From Chara braunii (lineage: Eukaryota; Streptophyta; Charophyceae; Charales; Characeae), in contig BFEA01000370.1 in the NCBI GenBank assembly GCA_003427395.1, positions 312,347 through 348,320 of the forward strand: a stretch of 35,974 nt of DNA, given 5' to 3'. A program made the position numbers and the translations under genes. Below are positions 1-7,825 of the stretch, one piece after another (positions within the stretch are counted from its first letter, which is position 1; each line of letters opens with the position of its first letter). Under the pieces are notes generated by a model. The model saw nothing but the letters and a program-made list of their open reading frames with translations, made no database searches and was not told where the DNA came from.

Positions 1-252
1 ACTTACCTCCACCTTACGGGAGTTGTCACCTCCCTTCGGTGGGCGTATCCCCGCCGAGCTACCAGTCCACAGTACGAAAGTTGATCTGTTGCAATCGCAG
101 AGGTGGACCAGCCGAGAGCGTTTCTCGTTCGTTGTAGCATAGGGGGTACGCGCGGTAATGCGTCTATCGGCCCCGCACGCGAACCGGCATCTTGGGGGGC
201 TGAAGTCCCAAGCGCGGCTCGTCGTCGGTCGACTAGGACGCATCCCACACAC
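1..252 (+). repeat. Dispersed repeat alpha, copy A (partial, cut by window edge)
   Basis: This stretch resembles two other places in the window: 16,890-17,350 (same strand) and 26,045-26,500 (opposite strand). Shared blocks are the GCAATCGCAGAGGTGGACCA region at 94-113 and GTCGGTCGACTAGGACG at 226-242, which is nearly exact in copy B. Positions 9-42 form a hairpin with loop TTGTCAC; the other copies keep the loop but use other stem sequence. No coding potential is convincing. The nature of the family (LTR, SINE-like or other) is unknown. Positions 253-345 between this repeat and the RT remnant are CA-rich and match nothing else I can see. Confidence 0.6.
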
Positions 253-1000
253 CACGCGCACACCACTTTACGAACACAAAAATAAAACGCACACAGACAC
301 GCACATCGAACAAGGCGACAACACTCATTGTCCCTTCAGTAGCCGTCCCATCATAGCCTGAGAACAGATCACAGACCGAATAAATTGACCTGCCTGCGAC
401 GCCTTCAGCCAGTAAATCGGCGTGTGGCACGGAGCCTATGTCTCGTATCCTCACCGCGTTGACTTTCTGAAGGTCCTGGATCCATCGGATCTTGCCATTC
501 GGCTTTCGTAGGAAGAACCATCGATTTGCATAAGCGCTATAAGACGGTTCCGCAACATGGGAAACCATCTTTTCCTTCAGGAAAGCGATAACTTCTTCCT
601 TCTCCTTCTGGGCGTATTTCCATCCTGCGTCATTCCAAGGAACATGTGGAATCGTATAAATTCTTGCTAGTTTTGCGTATCGAGGGTCAACCCTACCGCG
701 CTCCGCGTCGCTGAAGGCTATAACCTTATCGCACGTCTTTAGGATCTCTATGACACGTTCTCGCTCTTGTGGGGTCAGATTTCCATCTCCGATGTCCATC
801 CCTGCTATTCTCTCTCCCGTTAGGCGTTGCGGCTCCTTCTTCTTTCTTTCTTTGATTTTCTTTGCGATCTCTTCTTCCGATATCCCTTCCAGTGTAGATC
901 GCTCGCGGCCCACAGCCGCTGGCTTAACTTTTTGTGTTACTCGCTTGTGTCGCTTGGGTAGCCCCCCATAGGGGGCCGTGCCTTTAAAAAAGACACTCTA
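233..1000 (-). pseudogene. Ty3/Gypsy pol remnant: start of reverse transcriptase, truncated
   Basis: Read on the minus strand, the frame enters near 1,000 after a frameshift in a T6A3 run (989-997) and carries a charged linker, then the N-terminal part of a Ty3/Gypsy RT. Visible motifs are EPSYSAYANRWFFLRKPNGK, IRWIQDLQKVNAV and IYSVCDLFSGYD, the last holding the first catalytic Asp. Family-like sequence ends at SGYD, about position 345. The residues after it look random, and the YxDD motif, RNase H and integrase are missing. So pol is cut mid-RT, with repeat alpha copy A lying just beyond. The open frame formally runs to 233. The RT would have copied element RNA into DNA in the particle; this copy cannot. 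Confidence 0.8.
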
Positions 1001-1034
1001 CGATCTGACCCTCTTGCTCTGTGAGCAGTGGTCC

Positions 1035-1345
1035 CTACTTTTTCTCACGAAATCGCACCGTGAGGCCGGAGATAGGTAATGACTTAATCTGATCACTGGG
1101 TGTTGCTCCCACTGCGAAAGCTGCTCTGTTCCTCGGGTCCCGAAGCTCCACCGTCTCAATCATAGCCCGCGTCCCATCTAGTTTTTTAATGGATAATGTC
1201 TGGTTCCCATCCGGTCGCTCTATCGTCACCGCATGCACGTGGCTCAACCACGTTCGTCCCAAGAGCAGATCGGAGTTGCAGTTCTTGACTCCAAAGACAG
1301 GCAGGGTCACTCGTACCCCTTGGACCTCTATGGCTGCCTTGTGAC
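1035..1345 (-). pseudogene. Pol remnant: C-terminal half of aspartic protease and linker, other frame
   Basis: The protease continues here in a different frame from the segment upstream. Reading back through the GTG at 1,310 gives KAAIEVQGVRVTLPVFGVKN followed by LLLGRTWLSHVHAV, the usual flap and C-terminal G-x-x-W/L portion of retroelement proteases. The frame change lies about 1,341-1,345, where the upstream frame runs into TAG at 1,328. This frame ends with TAG at 1,035-1,037. Beyond that stop it still reads sensibly (a TEQEGQIVE segment) before a second frameshift near 990 into RT. Hence the pol copy carries at least two frameshifts and one nonsense codon. That it is a decayed copy is inferred from these breaks. 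Confidence 0.75.
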
Positions 1346-2089
1346 AAACCCAGTGATCTGTTGCTTTCTCCCATCAGCGGTCTCTATTTCGAATAGGTAT
1401 GACCTATCGAGGTCCAGTCCAACCTGTACTGCCAGATCATCGTCTATAATGACAGCCTCATTGCCGTTATCGATCACAGCATCTAGTACCGCTCCATCGT
1501 TCATGATCGTCTCCATGGCCCCACTACCAAGTATGTAAAACTTGTCTGGAGGTACACCTTCTATCCCATCAAGAAGGACTGTCGCCATGCGATCCGCTCT
1601 GGCAGTCACCCCTGTTACTGCTACGGTAGGAGCTTCCGCCTTAGGAGCCCCCTGAGCCTCCTCTGGTAGAGGTACGCGAGTCTTCCGCGTGATCATCTGT
1701 AACTCATCGCGAGCCGGCTTCAATGCCGCCAGGTACTCCAGAATAGAGCATTGCATGGGCTGCCGAAGAGCCCGTCTCAGTGGCTCGACCGTGTCAATCT
1801 CATCCAACGAACTCTTCATCAAGAACTTATTTACTCCCCGCTTTCGCGGCGAAAGAATAACCTCCTCTCCATCGATCCGCTGTCTGCCGTCCTTCTCCGC
1901 CATCACGTAATCCGTGTCGGTCTTCTTCGATGTAGACCCTCTCGCGGACTTGGTAGCTGCCACCCTTATGGGTGTGGTCGCCATGTCCCCTTCAAAAGTT
2001 ATCTTGATGCCCTGGCTCCTAACCGGCTCCTTTCCTTTACTCGGCTTTACTCTCCTTGCTTCGACATTCTCCTTCATCGAGGGGAACAT
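1328..2089 (-). pseudogene. Pol remnant: N-terminal region and aspartic protease active-site half
   Basis: This 253-residue frame starts at an ATG (2,089) that overlaps the 3' end of gag in the -1 frame. The first 120 residues are a charged, low-complexity linker. The protease begins near residue 195. The active-site motif at 205-209 reads VIDNG followed by NEAVIID, so the usual D-T/S-G triad is D-N-G. I recall DNG variants in other fungal and algal Gypsy elements, so this may be a lineage trait rather than damage. The enzyme would cleave Gag-Pol during particle maturation. The frame breaks at about 1,341. Expression was probably by -1 frameshifting from gag: the -1 frame is open from about 2,113 to the gag stop at 2,074. 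No canonical slippery heptamer is evident. Confidence 0.78.
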
Positions 2090-4050
2090 CGATACATCTC
2101 CCAGATCAGATCATCTGCCCATTTGACGTACTTCCGGTCATCAAGCACGACAAGGCCTTCATCTATTGCTCGTTTGAGATCCGGGCAATCTCTCTTGATA
2201 TGATCATTCCCCTTGCAGTAAACGCAAGAGTTCCTGGGTGTGGGTGGCCTGTCGTTTGCGCCTCTGGAGGTCGAACCTCTCGCTGCTCTCGGGTCAGGGG
2301 ACTTCAGATACGGGTGAGCCGAAGCGCGATATCCCCCTCTCTCATTCCTGCCGCGCGAATCATTGCGGCGGTCTCCGTATACGTATCGACCGCGTGAATC
2401 ATCACGTCGGTCTCCTCGGTCGTACCGCCCTCGTGAATCATCGGTCCGATCTCCTCTCTCATATCTGCCGCCTCTGTATCCGTTTCGATCCGACCTCTCA
2501 TATCTGTCGTCTCTATGCCCATCGCGGTCCGATCTCTCATATCTACCATTCCTGTATCCGTCTCAATCCGACCTTTCATATCTGTCTTTTCTACGTCCAT
2601 CGCGGTCCGATATCTCATAACTACCATCCCTGTATCCATCTCGCCGGCCCTGATCCGACTCCCATCGGCCTCGAGAGTCACTTCTACCCCCGTCAGGCTC
2701 ATAGCGAGGGCTACGCGAGTAATCATCCAGTCTCCTAGCACGCCCATACATCTCGCGAGTCCTATGGTCCCGGTCTATCTCATCATCCCTACGTCGCCAT
2801 GGCTCATCGTCTCTCTCCCTTTCCCTCATACTATAATCAGTCAGTGTTCGAGGATTTCTATCCTCGACACTCCTCCAGGAATCAGTGTTCCTCCGGTCCC
2901 AGCGAAGTGAATAGGGCCCTCCGGGCTTGTCCCGGTATGCCGTGGCTCCTGTGGTGGTTACAATTTCTGTAACCTGTCTGGTCAACCCCTTTACCATGTC
3001 CCTTATCTCCTTCACTTCTTCTGCTACGGCTTCATTCTTCTCCGACCAGGGATGGTCCTTGAAATCAGGACATCTATCGGTGGCATACTCCTTGTAGAGG
3101 GAGAAGTCACGCCTCCTCATCCCTCTCCACACCAAGTCCTTGTAATCATCTGCCTCTGCCTTTATCGCGAGCTTTAGGACTTCTGGGAAGTCAAGCTTGT
3201 CGCGCGAAAAATCTCTAAGTATACTCTTTTGTCTACCTTTGGATAGGTGTCCGATGAAGATAGTACAACGCTCGACCTCTGAGATCTTCCCCTTCTTCAT
3301 CGACACGTCGGAGATCTTCTGGAAACGCATCCCAAATGTCCGTACGCTCTCATCTTCATCTTGAGTCATCGTCTCCAGGTCCTTGATGGAGTACTTGTTA
3401 TCCTCCAATTTGTAAAGCTCAACGAGGTTCTTTTTGTACGTAGTCCATTTCCCATCCTTCGGTCGAGCTTCCTTAACTTCCCTACCGAGACTTGGGTCCA
3501 CATTAAATAGGAAGTTTTCTATAATCTCTTCCTCTGACCACTGACTCCGACTTGTATGAAGCTCCCACTTCTCTAGATATTCTGTGATGCCATAACCCCT
3601 AAGGGTAGGTGGCTCAGAGGCCTTGTGCGTAATAATATAGCGATCCTTGCTCTCGTAAGGGACCGGATGCGACTCCGTTGTCTGGGGGTCGAAGACTCGC
3701 CTGGGCGGCACCCTGTCTCTGTCCCTCCAATAGGAATTCCTCGAACTCTCTCGCCAGTCGTCTCTGGGCCTATCCGCCATGGTCTCCCTCCGCTCATACT
3801 CGGGGGAGCGTTGTCTCGTCGCTTCTCGTCGACCGCTCGAGGTTCCCGTCTTCAGTGCCTCCTGCGGCTCTGTCACGACCGGCTCGCCCATTACGTCGGG
3901 CTCTCCATCATTGGTTTGGTCGACCCATCTCAGCGGCGCTTCACGCCTAATTCGGTCCTTGAGATCTCTCAGGGCTCGATCGGGCGATGTCCTGTACTCC
4001 TCCCCCACTTCACCTGTGGTTGGTTGTGGCCCCATTGCGTCTGGTTCCAT
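2074..4050 (-). pseudogene. gag: Gag polyprotein (capsid, Arg-rich repeats, CCHC knuckle), one in-frame TGA
   Basis: The first ATG is at 4,050; the frame is open further upstream only from a GTG. The N-terminal 120 residues are acidic and disordered. A Ty3/Gypsy capsid domain follows, around YLEKWELHTSRSQWSEEEII and VRTFGMRFQKIS. Next comes a strongly charged RD/RE-rich tail built of about 13-residue repeats (39 bp), of the type DRDGYRNGRYERS then DDSRGRYDRGDRR. A TGA at 2,563-2,565 interrupts the tail where the repeats expect Arg, consistent with CGA to TGA. Past it the same frame continues to a zinc knuckle, CVYCKGNDHIKRDC (C-x2-C-x4-H-x4-C, about 2,175-2,220), and stops at 2,074-2,076. It overlaps pol by 16 nt. 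Gag would assemble the particle and bind RNA. Full length would be about 658 residues. Confidence 0.85.
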
Positions 4051-4092
4051 AGGCCACCTGAAGACGCAGTTAGGCACTCTCGCCAGGTGTTA

Positions 4093-4180
4093 CAGCCCGG
4101 ACTTATGACAGTTGCTGCAGCCCGGACCTGTGACAGAACTCACAGCCCGGACCTGTGACAAAACTCGCAGCCCGGACCAG
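4093..4180 (-). repeat. 25-bp tandem repeat in the gag leader
   Basis: Three and a half units start at 4,093, 4,118, 4,143 and 4,168, an exact 25-bp period. The unit on the plus strand is CAGCCCGGACCTGTGACA plus seven bases. It fills most of the gap between ORF I and the gag start codon, so it would form the gag 5' leader of a minus-strand message. It has no reading-frame role that I can see. A packaging, ribosome-entry or simply minisatellite origin are all possible. Confidence 0.85.
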
Positions 4181-4213
4181 TTTCCTTGTCACGGTTCACG
4201 CTCGTCACCACCC

Positions 4214-4540
4214 CTAGCTCTCGACTGCCCTGATCACTACCACCAGTACTTGGTTCCAGTCGCGGATCTCGTGCTCTCCCTCTATCCCAAGAGTCCCTGT
4301 GTCTAGGTAAACCTCCCCTTCGGGATCGGCCAACAAGGCCGCGCCTCTCCGAATCTGCAGTACATCCGTGACGGGATCTCTATGCCTGCGGCAAATCGCA
4401 GTCCCAAGCCTAGCCAATGTCTCCTGATCAGCCCTCCTCAAGAGTCTCCGTGCGTTTATCTCCGTCCTCCTTGCTAGGTTTCCTAGCCCGTCCTGAATCG
4501 GGTAGCTTGCCAAAGGAGGAAGCTCTCCTCCTACTGCCAT
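4214..4540 (-). CDS. Unknown ORF I, last ORF before gag
   Basis: The first ATG is at 4,540, giving about 108 residues; the open frame begins somewhat earlier without an ATG. The N-terminal half is basic (RRLLRRADQETLARL, ICRRHRDP) and looks helical. The C-terminal half is acidic with a beta-like pattern (LLADPEGEVYLDTGTLGIEG). I recognise no family. It lies 50 nt after ORF H and 160 nt before the gag ATG on the same strand, so it is probably part of the same element transcript. It could be a small accessory protein or a fragment of a larger decayed one. Confidence 0.4.
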   Translation of the reverse strand: MAVGGELPPLASYPIQDGLGNLARRTEINARRLLRRADQETLARLGTAICRRHRDPVTDVLQIRRGAALLADPEGEVYLDTGTLGIEGEHEIRDWNQVLVVVIRAVES

Positions 4541-4635
4541 CCAAAAGTCGTTCGCTGACCTTTCTGACCTCCACTTTCTTTCCAAGAGCTCCGAACCTCT
4601 ATTTCTCCTTCTTTAACTCCCAGACGGCTATGAGG

Positions 4636-4899
4636 TCATATGTCTAGTACCTGAGGTAAGTCAGTGCTATAACCACTCGTAACCTCATCGCATTTTATCC
4701 TCCGTCCTCCTTCTATTCGAATCCAAAGTCCTGTCCCCCTGGCCTCACTCAGTGCATGGCGGACACACTCTGCCTCCTCAACTATGCACAGTCTGGTATG
4801 GAGTTGGAGCTTTACGATCACTAACACCAATGGTCCGTCCAGTCTCCCTACCACATGCAATGAGTACCGATCCATCGTGTGTAGTGCAGTCCCGCTCAT
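4636..4899 (-). CDS. Unknown ORF H, ATGA-overlapped with ORF G
   Basis: 87 residues from an ATG at 4,899. The start overlaps the stop of ORF G by four bases (ATGA), a coupling common in bacteria and viruses but odd for a eukaryotic message. The sequence alternates hydrophobic strands (VLVIVKLQLHTRLCIVEEAE) with a basic patch (WIRIEGGRRIKCDE). It vaguely resembles ORF E in length and layout (IVE......HAL..., then a short beta hairpin), but I cannot call that homology. No function is recognised. Confidence 0.4.
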   Translation of the reverse strand: MSGTALHTMDRYSLHVVGRLDGPLVLVIVKLQLHTRLCIVEEAECVRHALSEARGTGLWIRIEGGRRIKCDEVTSGYSTDLPQVLDI

Positions 4900-5216
4900 G
4901 TCCTGTCGCTACCTCCCTGCATTACCTTGTCCTCCGTCGTCACACCCCCTGCAGATCGCTCACTGGTTCTTTCGCGTGATACGCCCCTAGCCTTCACCCT
5001 CTCCAGAAAGTCTGATCTCCACGCCTGGATAATCTCTCTTTCTTCCCTAAACAGACTCTCCAACTCTCTCGTCACGAGCTCATCCCTACGCAACTTGTCC
5101 TCATCCTGGCATGACCAGATCTCCCTTAACTTGTTCCCCAACTCCTTTACCTGGTTCAGGAGTGGCTCTTTAATGCGGTCTCTCACTCTTTCGACTGCCT
5201 CACTCTTCTCTTCCAT
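4896..5216 (-). CDS. Unknown ORF G, charged coiled-coil-like protein
   Basis: 106 residues from an ATG at 5,216. The composition is highly charged (EEKSEAVERVRDRIKEPLLN, then DELVTRELESLFREEREIIQ) with heptad-like hydrophobic spacing, so a helical or coiled-coil protein is likely. It has no Cys and no membrane segment. It is followed immediately by ORF H through an ATGA overlap. Its frame is the same as ORF F upstream, but several stops separate them. The family is unknown; an accessory or structural role in the element is a guess from its position only. Confidence 0.42.
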   Translation of the reverse strand: MEEKSEAVERVRDRIKEPLLNQVKELGNKLREIWSCQDEDKLRRDELVTRELESLFREEREIIQAWRSDFLERVKARGVSRERTSERSAGGVTTEDKVMQGGSDRT

Positions 5217-5345
5217 ACTCAGTCTTTATCTTTTCCCAGCTCATCCTCTCACCCTTGCTCTAGCCTCCGCTACCGTCTTGTCGTGGAAGTGCTCCGCACA
5301 CATATAGCCATGCGACCATATCATCACCTCATAGGAAATCGAGGT

Positions 5346-6287
5346 CTAGAAGGTCACCCGCGCCAGTACATCAACTCTATGCTCGTGGATCAAATCTCTG
5401 GCTCGTTGCCAGCACTCCCTCGCCGTCAAGTCCTCTTCTACGTACGCTCGGAGAAGTACTATCATAGTGTACCCTGTGCTTACCAGTTGCTCTCCTACAC
5501 GCATCACTGTGGCCGTCCTCCCCGGCATTCCCAAAGCTGCGGTCTCGAAGAGAAACCTCACATCCTCTAGCCCCACGTAATCGATTTCCGCTCGTCTCCT
5601 GCAGTACCTAATCAGATCGACTGGCCTCAGACAGTCCACCCAGCTAGTAACGTCTATGATGTCGTCAAGCGTCTCTCTACTGGGTGGCCCCCACCTCACA
5701 CAAATGGCGTAGTATACTTCCCGGAAACGGGGCGCTAAGCCCTCCCAGAGCGCGTAAAGTGTGTGATCCACTGCTCTACTCAAACGTTCTATACTCCCAT
5801 AGGTCTGCCCTATCACGGAGGTAGGAAGTCTGAATCGCCCATCCTCTCTCGGGTAGAGGGTCAAGTGCGGAGGACCGTATACCAAACGGCTCCAACGTGT
5901 CCTCCCTCCAGAGTGTCTCGCTAGTTGCTGATTAACGATCACTCTGGCCAACAACTCGCTCCTCCACCAACTCCTGCTCGCCCCTGCGAGCGTCAGTCCT
6001 ATCTCTAAATCGTGTGCTCTATCCGCTATCAGATGTCCGACCCCTTCTAGATCATGAGTCCTCTCGGGTCGTTCGTCTCGTAGTATCACTGTCCAAAGGA
6101 AGAGTCCCTCTGCGAGCCACGTTCCCAAGTATCGTATCGGAACACGCCCTGTTCCTTCTAACGCCACAGGAAGTGGAATGTCGTATCCGACCNCCGTCTC
6201 TCTGGGTNTCACAAGCTTCCTCACGCTATACGATTCGGACTCTNGTGAGAGAACATAGGCTAACCAGGCTACCGAGTCACTCCTCAT
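5346..6287 (-). CDS. Unknown paralogous ORF F (third member of the pre-gag family)
   Basis: 313 residues from an ATG at 6,287. The reading crosses three N bases (6,193, 6,208, 6,244). About residues 35-215 align by eye with ORFs A and C. Shared landmarks are a leading LP..V strand, a (L/F)LWT motif (GLFLWTVIL), a W-R-x-E...AR helix (WWRSELLARVIV), and a YYAI segment (FREVYYAICVRWG). The C-terminal 90 residues are specific to F and seem to repeat weakly after its TAG stop, where about 33 more residues stay open to about 5,244 (YEVMIW... against YTMIVLL...). It is not a known retroelement enzyme. The conserved Trp and aromatic positions suggest a folded globular domain. Confidence 0.55.
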   Translation of the reverse strand: MRSDSVAWLAYVLSXESESYSVRKLVXPRETXVGYDIPLPVALEGTGRVPIRYLGTWLAEGLFLWTVILRDERPERTHDLEGVGHLIADRAHDLEIGLTLAGASRSWWRSELLARVIVNQQLARHSGGRTRWSRLVYGPPHLTLYPREDGRFRLPTSVIGQTYGSIERLSRAVDHTLYALWEGLAPRFREVYYAICVRWGPPSRETLDDIIDVTSWVDCLRPVDLIRYCRRRAEIDYVGLEDVRFLFETAALGMPGRTATVMRVGEQLVSTGYTMIVLLRAYVEEDLTARECWQRARDLIHEHRVDVLARVTF

Positions 6288-6359
6288 CTCCCCTCCGACT
6301 CTCGATCAACATCACTCTACTCCCTCCGATGCACCCTATCTCTCGACGTTGCTAACTCC

Positions 6360-6596
6360 TCAGACAACTCTCCCATTCAAGTCCAGTATGGTCGAGTAGG
6401 TGATGTGCGCTCTCCCGTCCGCTCCATGGAAGTAGATAGTAAACTCGACAAACCTCTGGATCCTCCGTATCTCCAGGGCATGTTCCGTCATGAGTCCGAT
6501 CTGTCGCTCAACAATCTCTAACGCCTCTCCTTCCCAGCCACCCGTCCTATCTCGTCGCAGGGAAAGAGTCACCCTCAGTATATTCCGGTCTACCAT
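6360..6596 (-). CDS. Unknown small ORF E
   Basis: About 78 residues from the first ATG at 6,596. The pattern is strand, helix, strand, strand: ILRVTLSLRRD, then a helix EALEIVERQIGLMTEHALEI, then VEFTIYFHGADGRAHITYST. That layout suits a compact alpha/beta protein, perhaps nucleic-acid binding, but I recognise no family. It sits between the C-D and F paralogues on the same strand, in the same frame as F but separated from it by several stops. Confidence 0.4.
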   Translation of the reverse strand: MVDRNILRVTLSLRRDRTGGWEGEALEIVERQIGLMTEHALEIRRIQRFVEFTIYFHGADGRAHITYSTILDLNGRVV

Positions 6597-6743
6597 ACTC
6601 TCCACTACGCCCTTCTCTAAACCTCACTCGGATATGTCCTGCCTCTAGTCGTCTCATGCTTCTGGCATATCCTCATCTGTGTCCTCATCTACCCTCTGCC
6701 CCCATGGGATGTCCTCCTGTCCCTCGGCCTGAAGGAGATGACC

Positions 6744-7757
6744 TCAACCGTCCTCCTGCGGCGCCTCTCCACCTACCTGCTCCTGTCGCTCAGCCCGCGC
6801 CAGATCTCCCCAGTCCTCGTCCTGGTCGCCCCAAGGGTCTATGTTATCGAAGTCCTCCCAATCCCGATCCTCGGCGTACCACGCAAGACCGTCAGCCTCT
6901 GGATATACCTGCTGATAATACTCCTCAATCTCCCCGGTCGAGATGAGATGGCCCGGCCTCTCCTCACGAGACTCGGCTAGCAGCTGTCCCACACCAGCTA
7001 AATGATCAGTTGGTCTCCGAGCCTCTCTCTCTAGCGCCGTCTAGAAGGCTAGGGGCTGGTACAGAGAATACAGGTCTGGGCTCCCGATAGGTACAATGGC
7101 CCGTTGGAACTCAATCAACTGGAACCCTCGCTCGCCTACAAAAGGCCCCGCTACAAACTGCGCATACAGCACCCAGTCCCTGTCAGCGTACCCTCGGCAA
7201 AGGCCGTCTAAGTCGAGAGCCGCAAAGTAGATCTCACCCAGACGTCCAAGTCCCCAAAGCTCCTCCGCCACGAAGCACGGAAGTGTCACACGCAGTCGAC
7301 TACTAGGATATAGGAAGTGTCCTCCAATCCTCAAGGTCGTCGTCACTCCCAGAATGCCCCCGTGCAACCGCTCTACCTCGTCCCGCGCGGAGTCTGCTCG
7401 GGACAGTAAAATCCTCTTCGCGCTCTGTTCCTCTCGCCAATGATCGTGAACAATGCCGTGAAAATAGACTGTGGCTAACACCTCCCGTGAGTAGTAATTG
7501 TGGCCCACTACCTCTATGTCAGTTGTGCCTGGTCGTCGCCACCTCAGACTGTCTAGGTCAAACGTCTCGATGACATACGTCCACAAGTGTACGTCTGGGC
7601 CTAACACCGTCGATGACCATCGGCTCTCTATCGCATCCGCGGAAACCCCTCTGGCCGGCAGATCCAGCGCCACCTTCCCTGGCGCTACTGTCTCTGGAGG
7701 TCTAGGCCATCTAGCGTCGTCGATCTGATGCTCCACTCCACTGGCCTGCTCTATCAT
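6744..7757 (-). pseudogene. Unknown paralogous ORF C-D, in-frame TAG in the linker
   Basis: The first ATG is at 7,757. The first part runs to TAG at 7,041-7,043; the same frame then stays open without any ATG to TGA at 6,744-6,746, and again to TGA at 6,654. Part one shares landmarks with ORF A: PP..V....V.L.LP, HLWT, SAKRILLSRADSAR, LRVTLPCFVAEELWGLG, IYFA, ERGFQLIEF. Part two is acidic (EIEEYYQQVYPEADGLAWYA, DRDWEDFDNIDPWGDQDEDW) and matches the equivalent segment behind ORF A (AEYYQ). So this was one two-domain protein with an acidic tail, now split by a stop, or read through. TAG from CAG by C-to-T change would explain it. No known family. Confidence 0.55.
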
Positions 7758-7825
7758 CGATCCGTTCTCGCCAATACCAGTAGCTAAGCTCACTCAACTG
7801 CCGCTCTAATGAGCTCCTCTGCCTC

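Noticed and set aside
1751-4158. Plus-strand frames of up to 177 codons opposite gag and pol
   Set aside because: They are antisense shadows of the minus-strand gag and pol frames, whose products are recognisable.
4093-4180. Possible CRISPR array
   Set aside because: Contiguous tandem units without spacers in a eukaryotic element.
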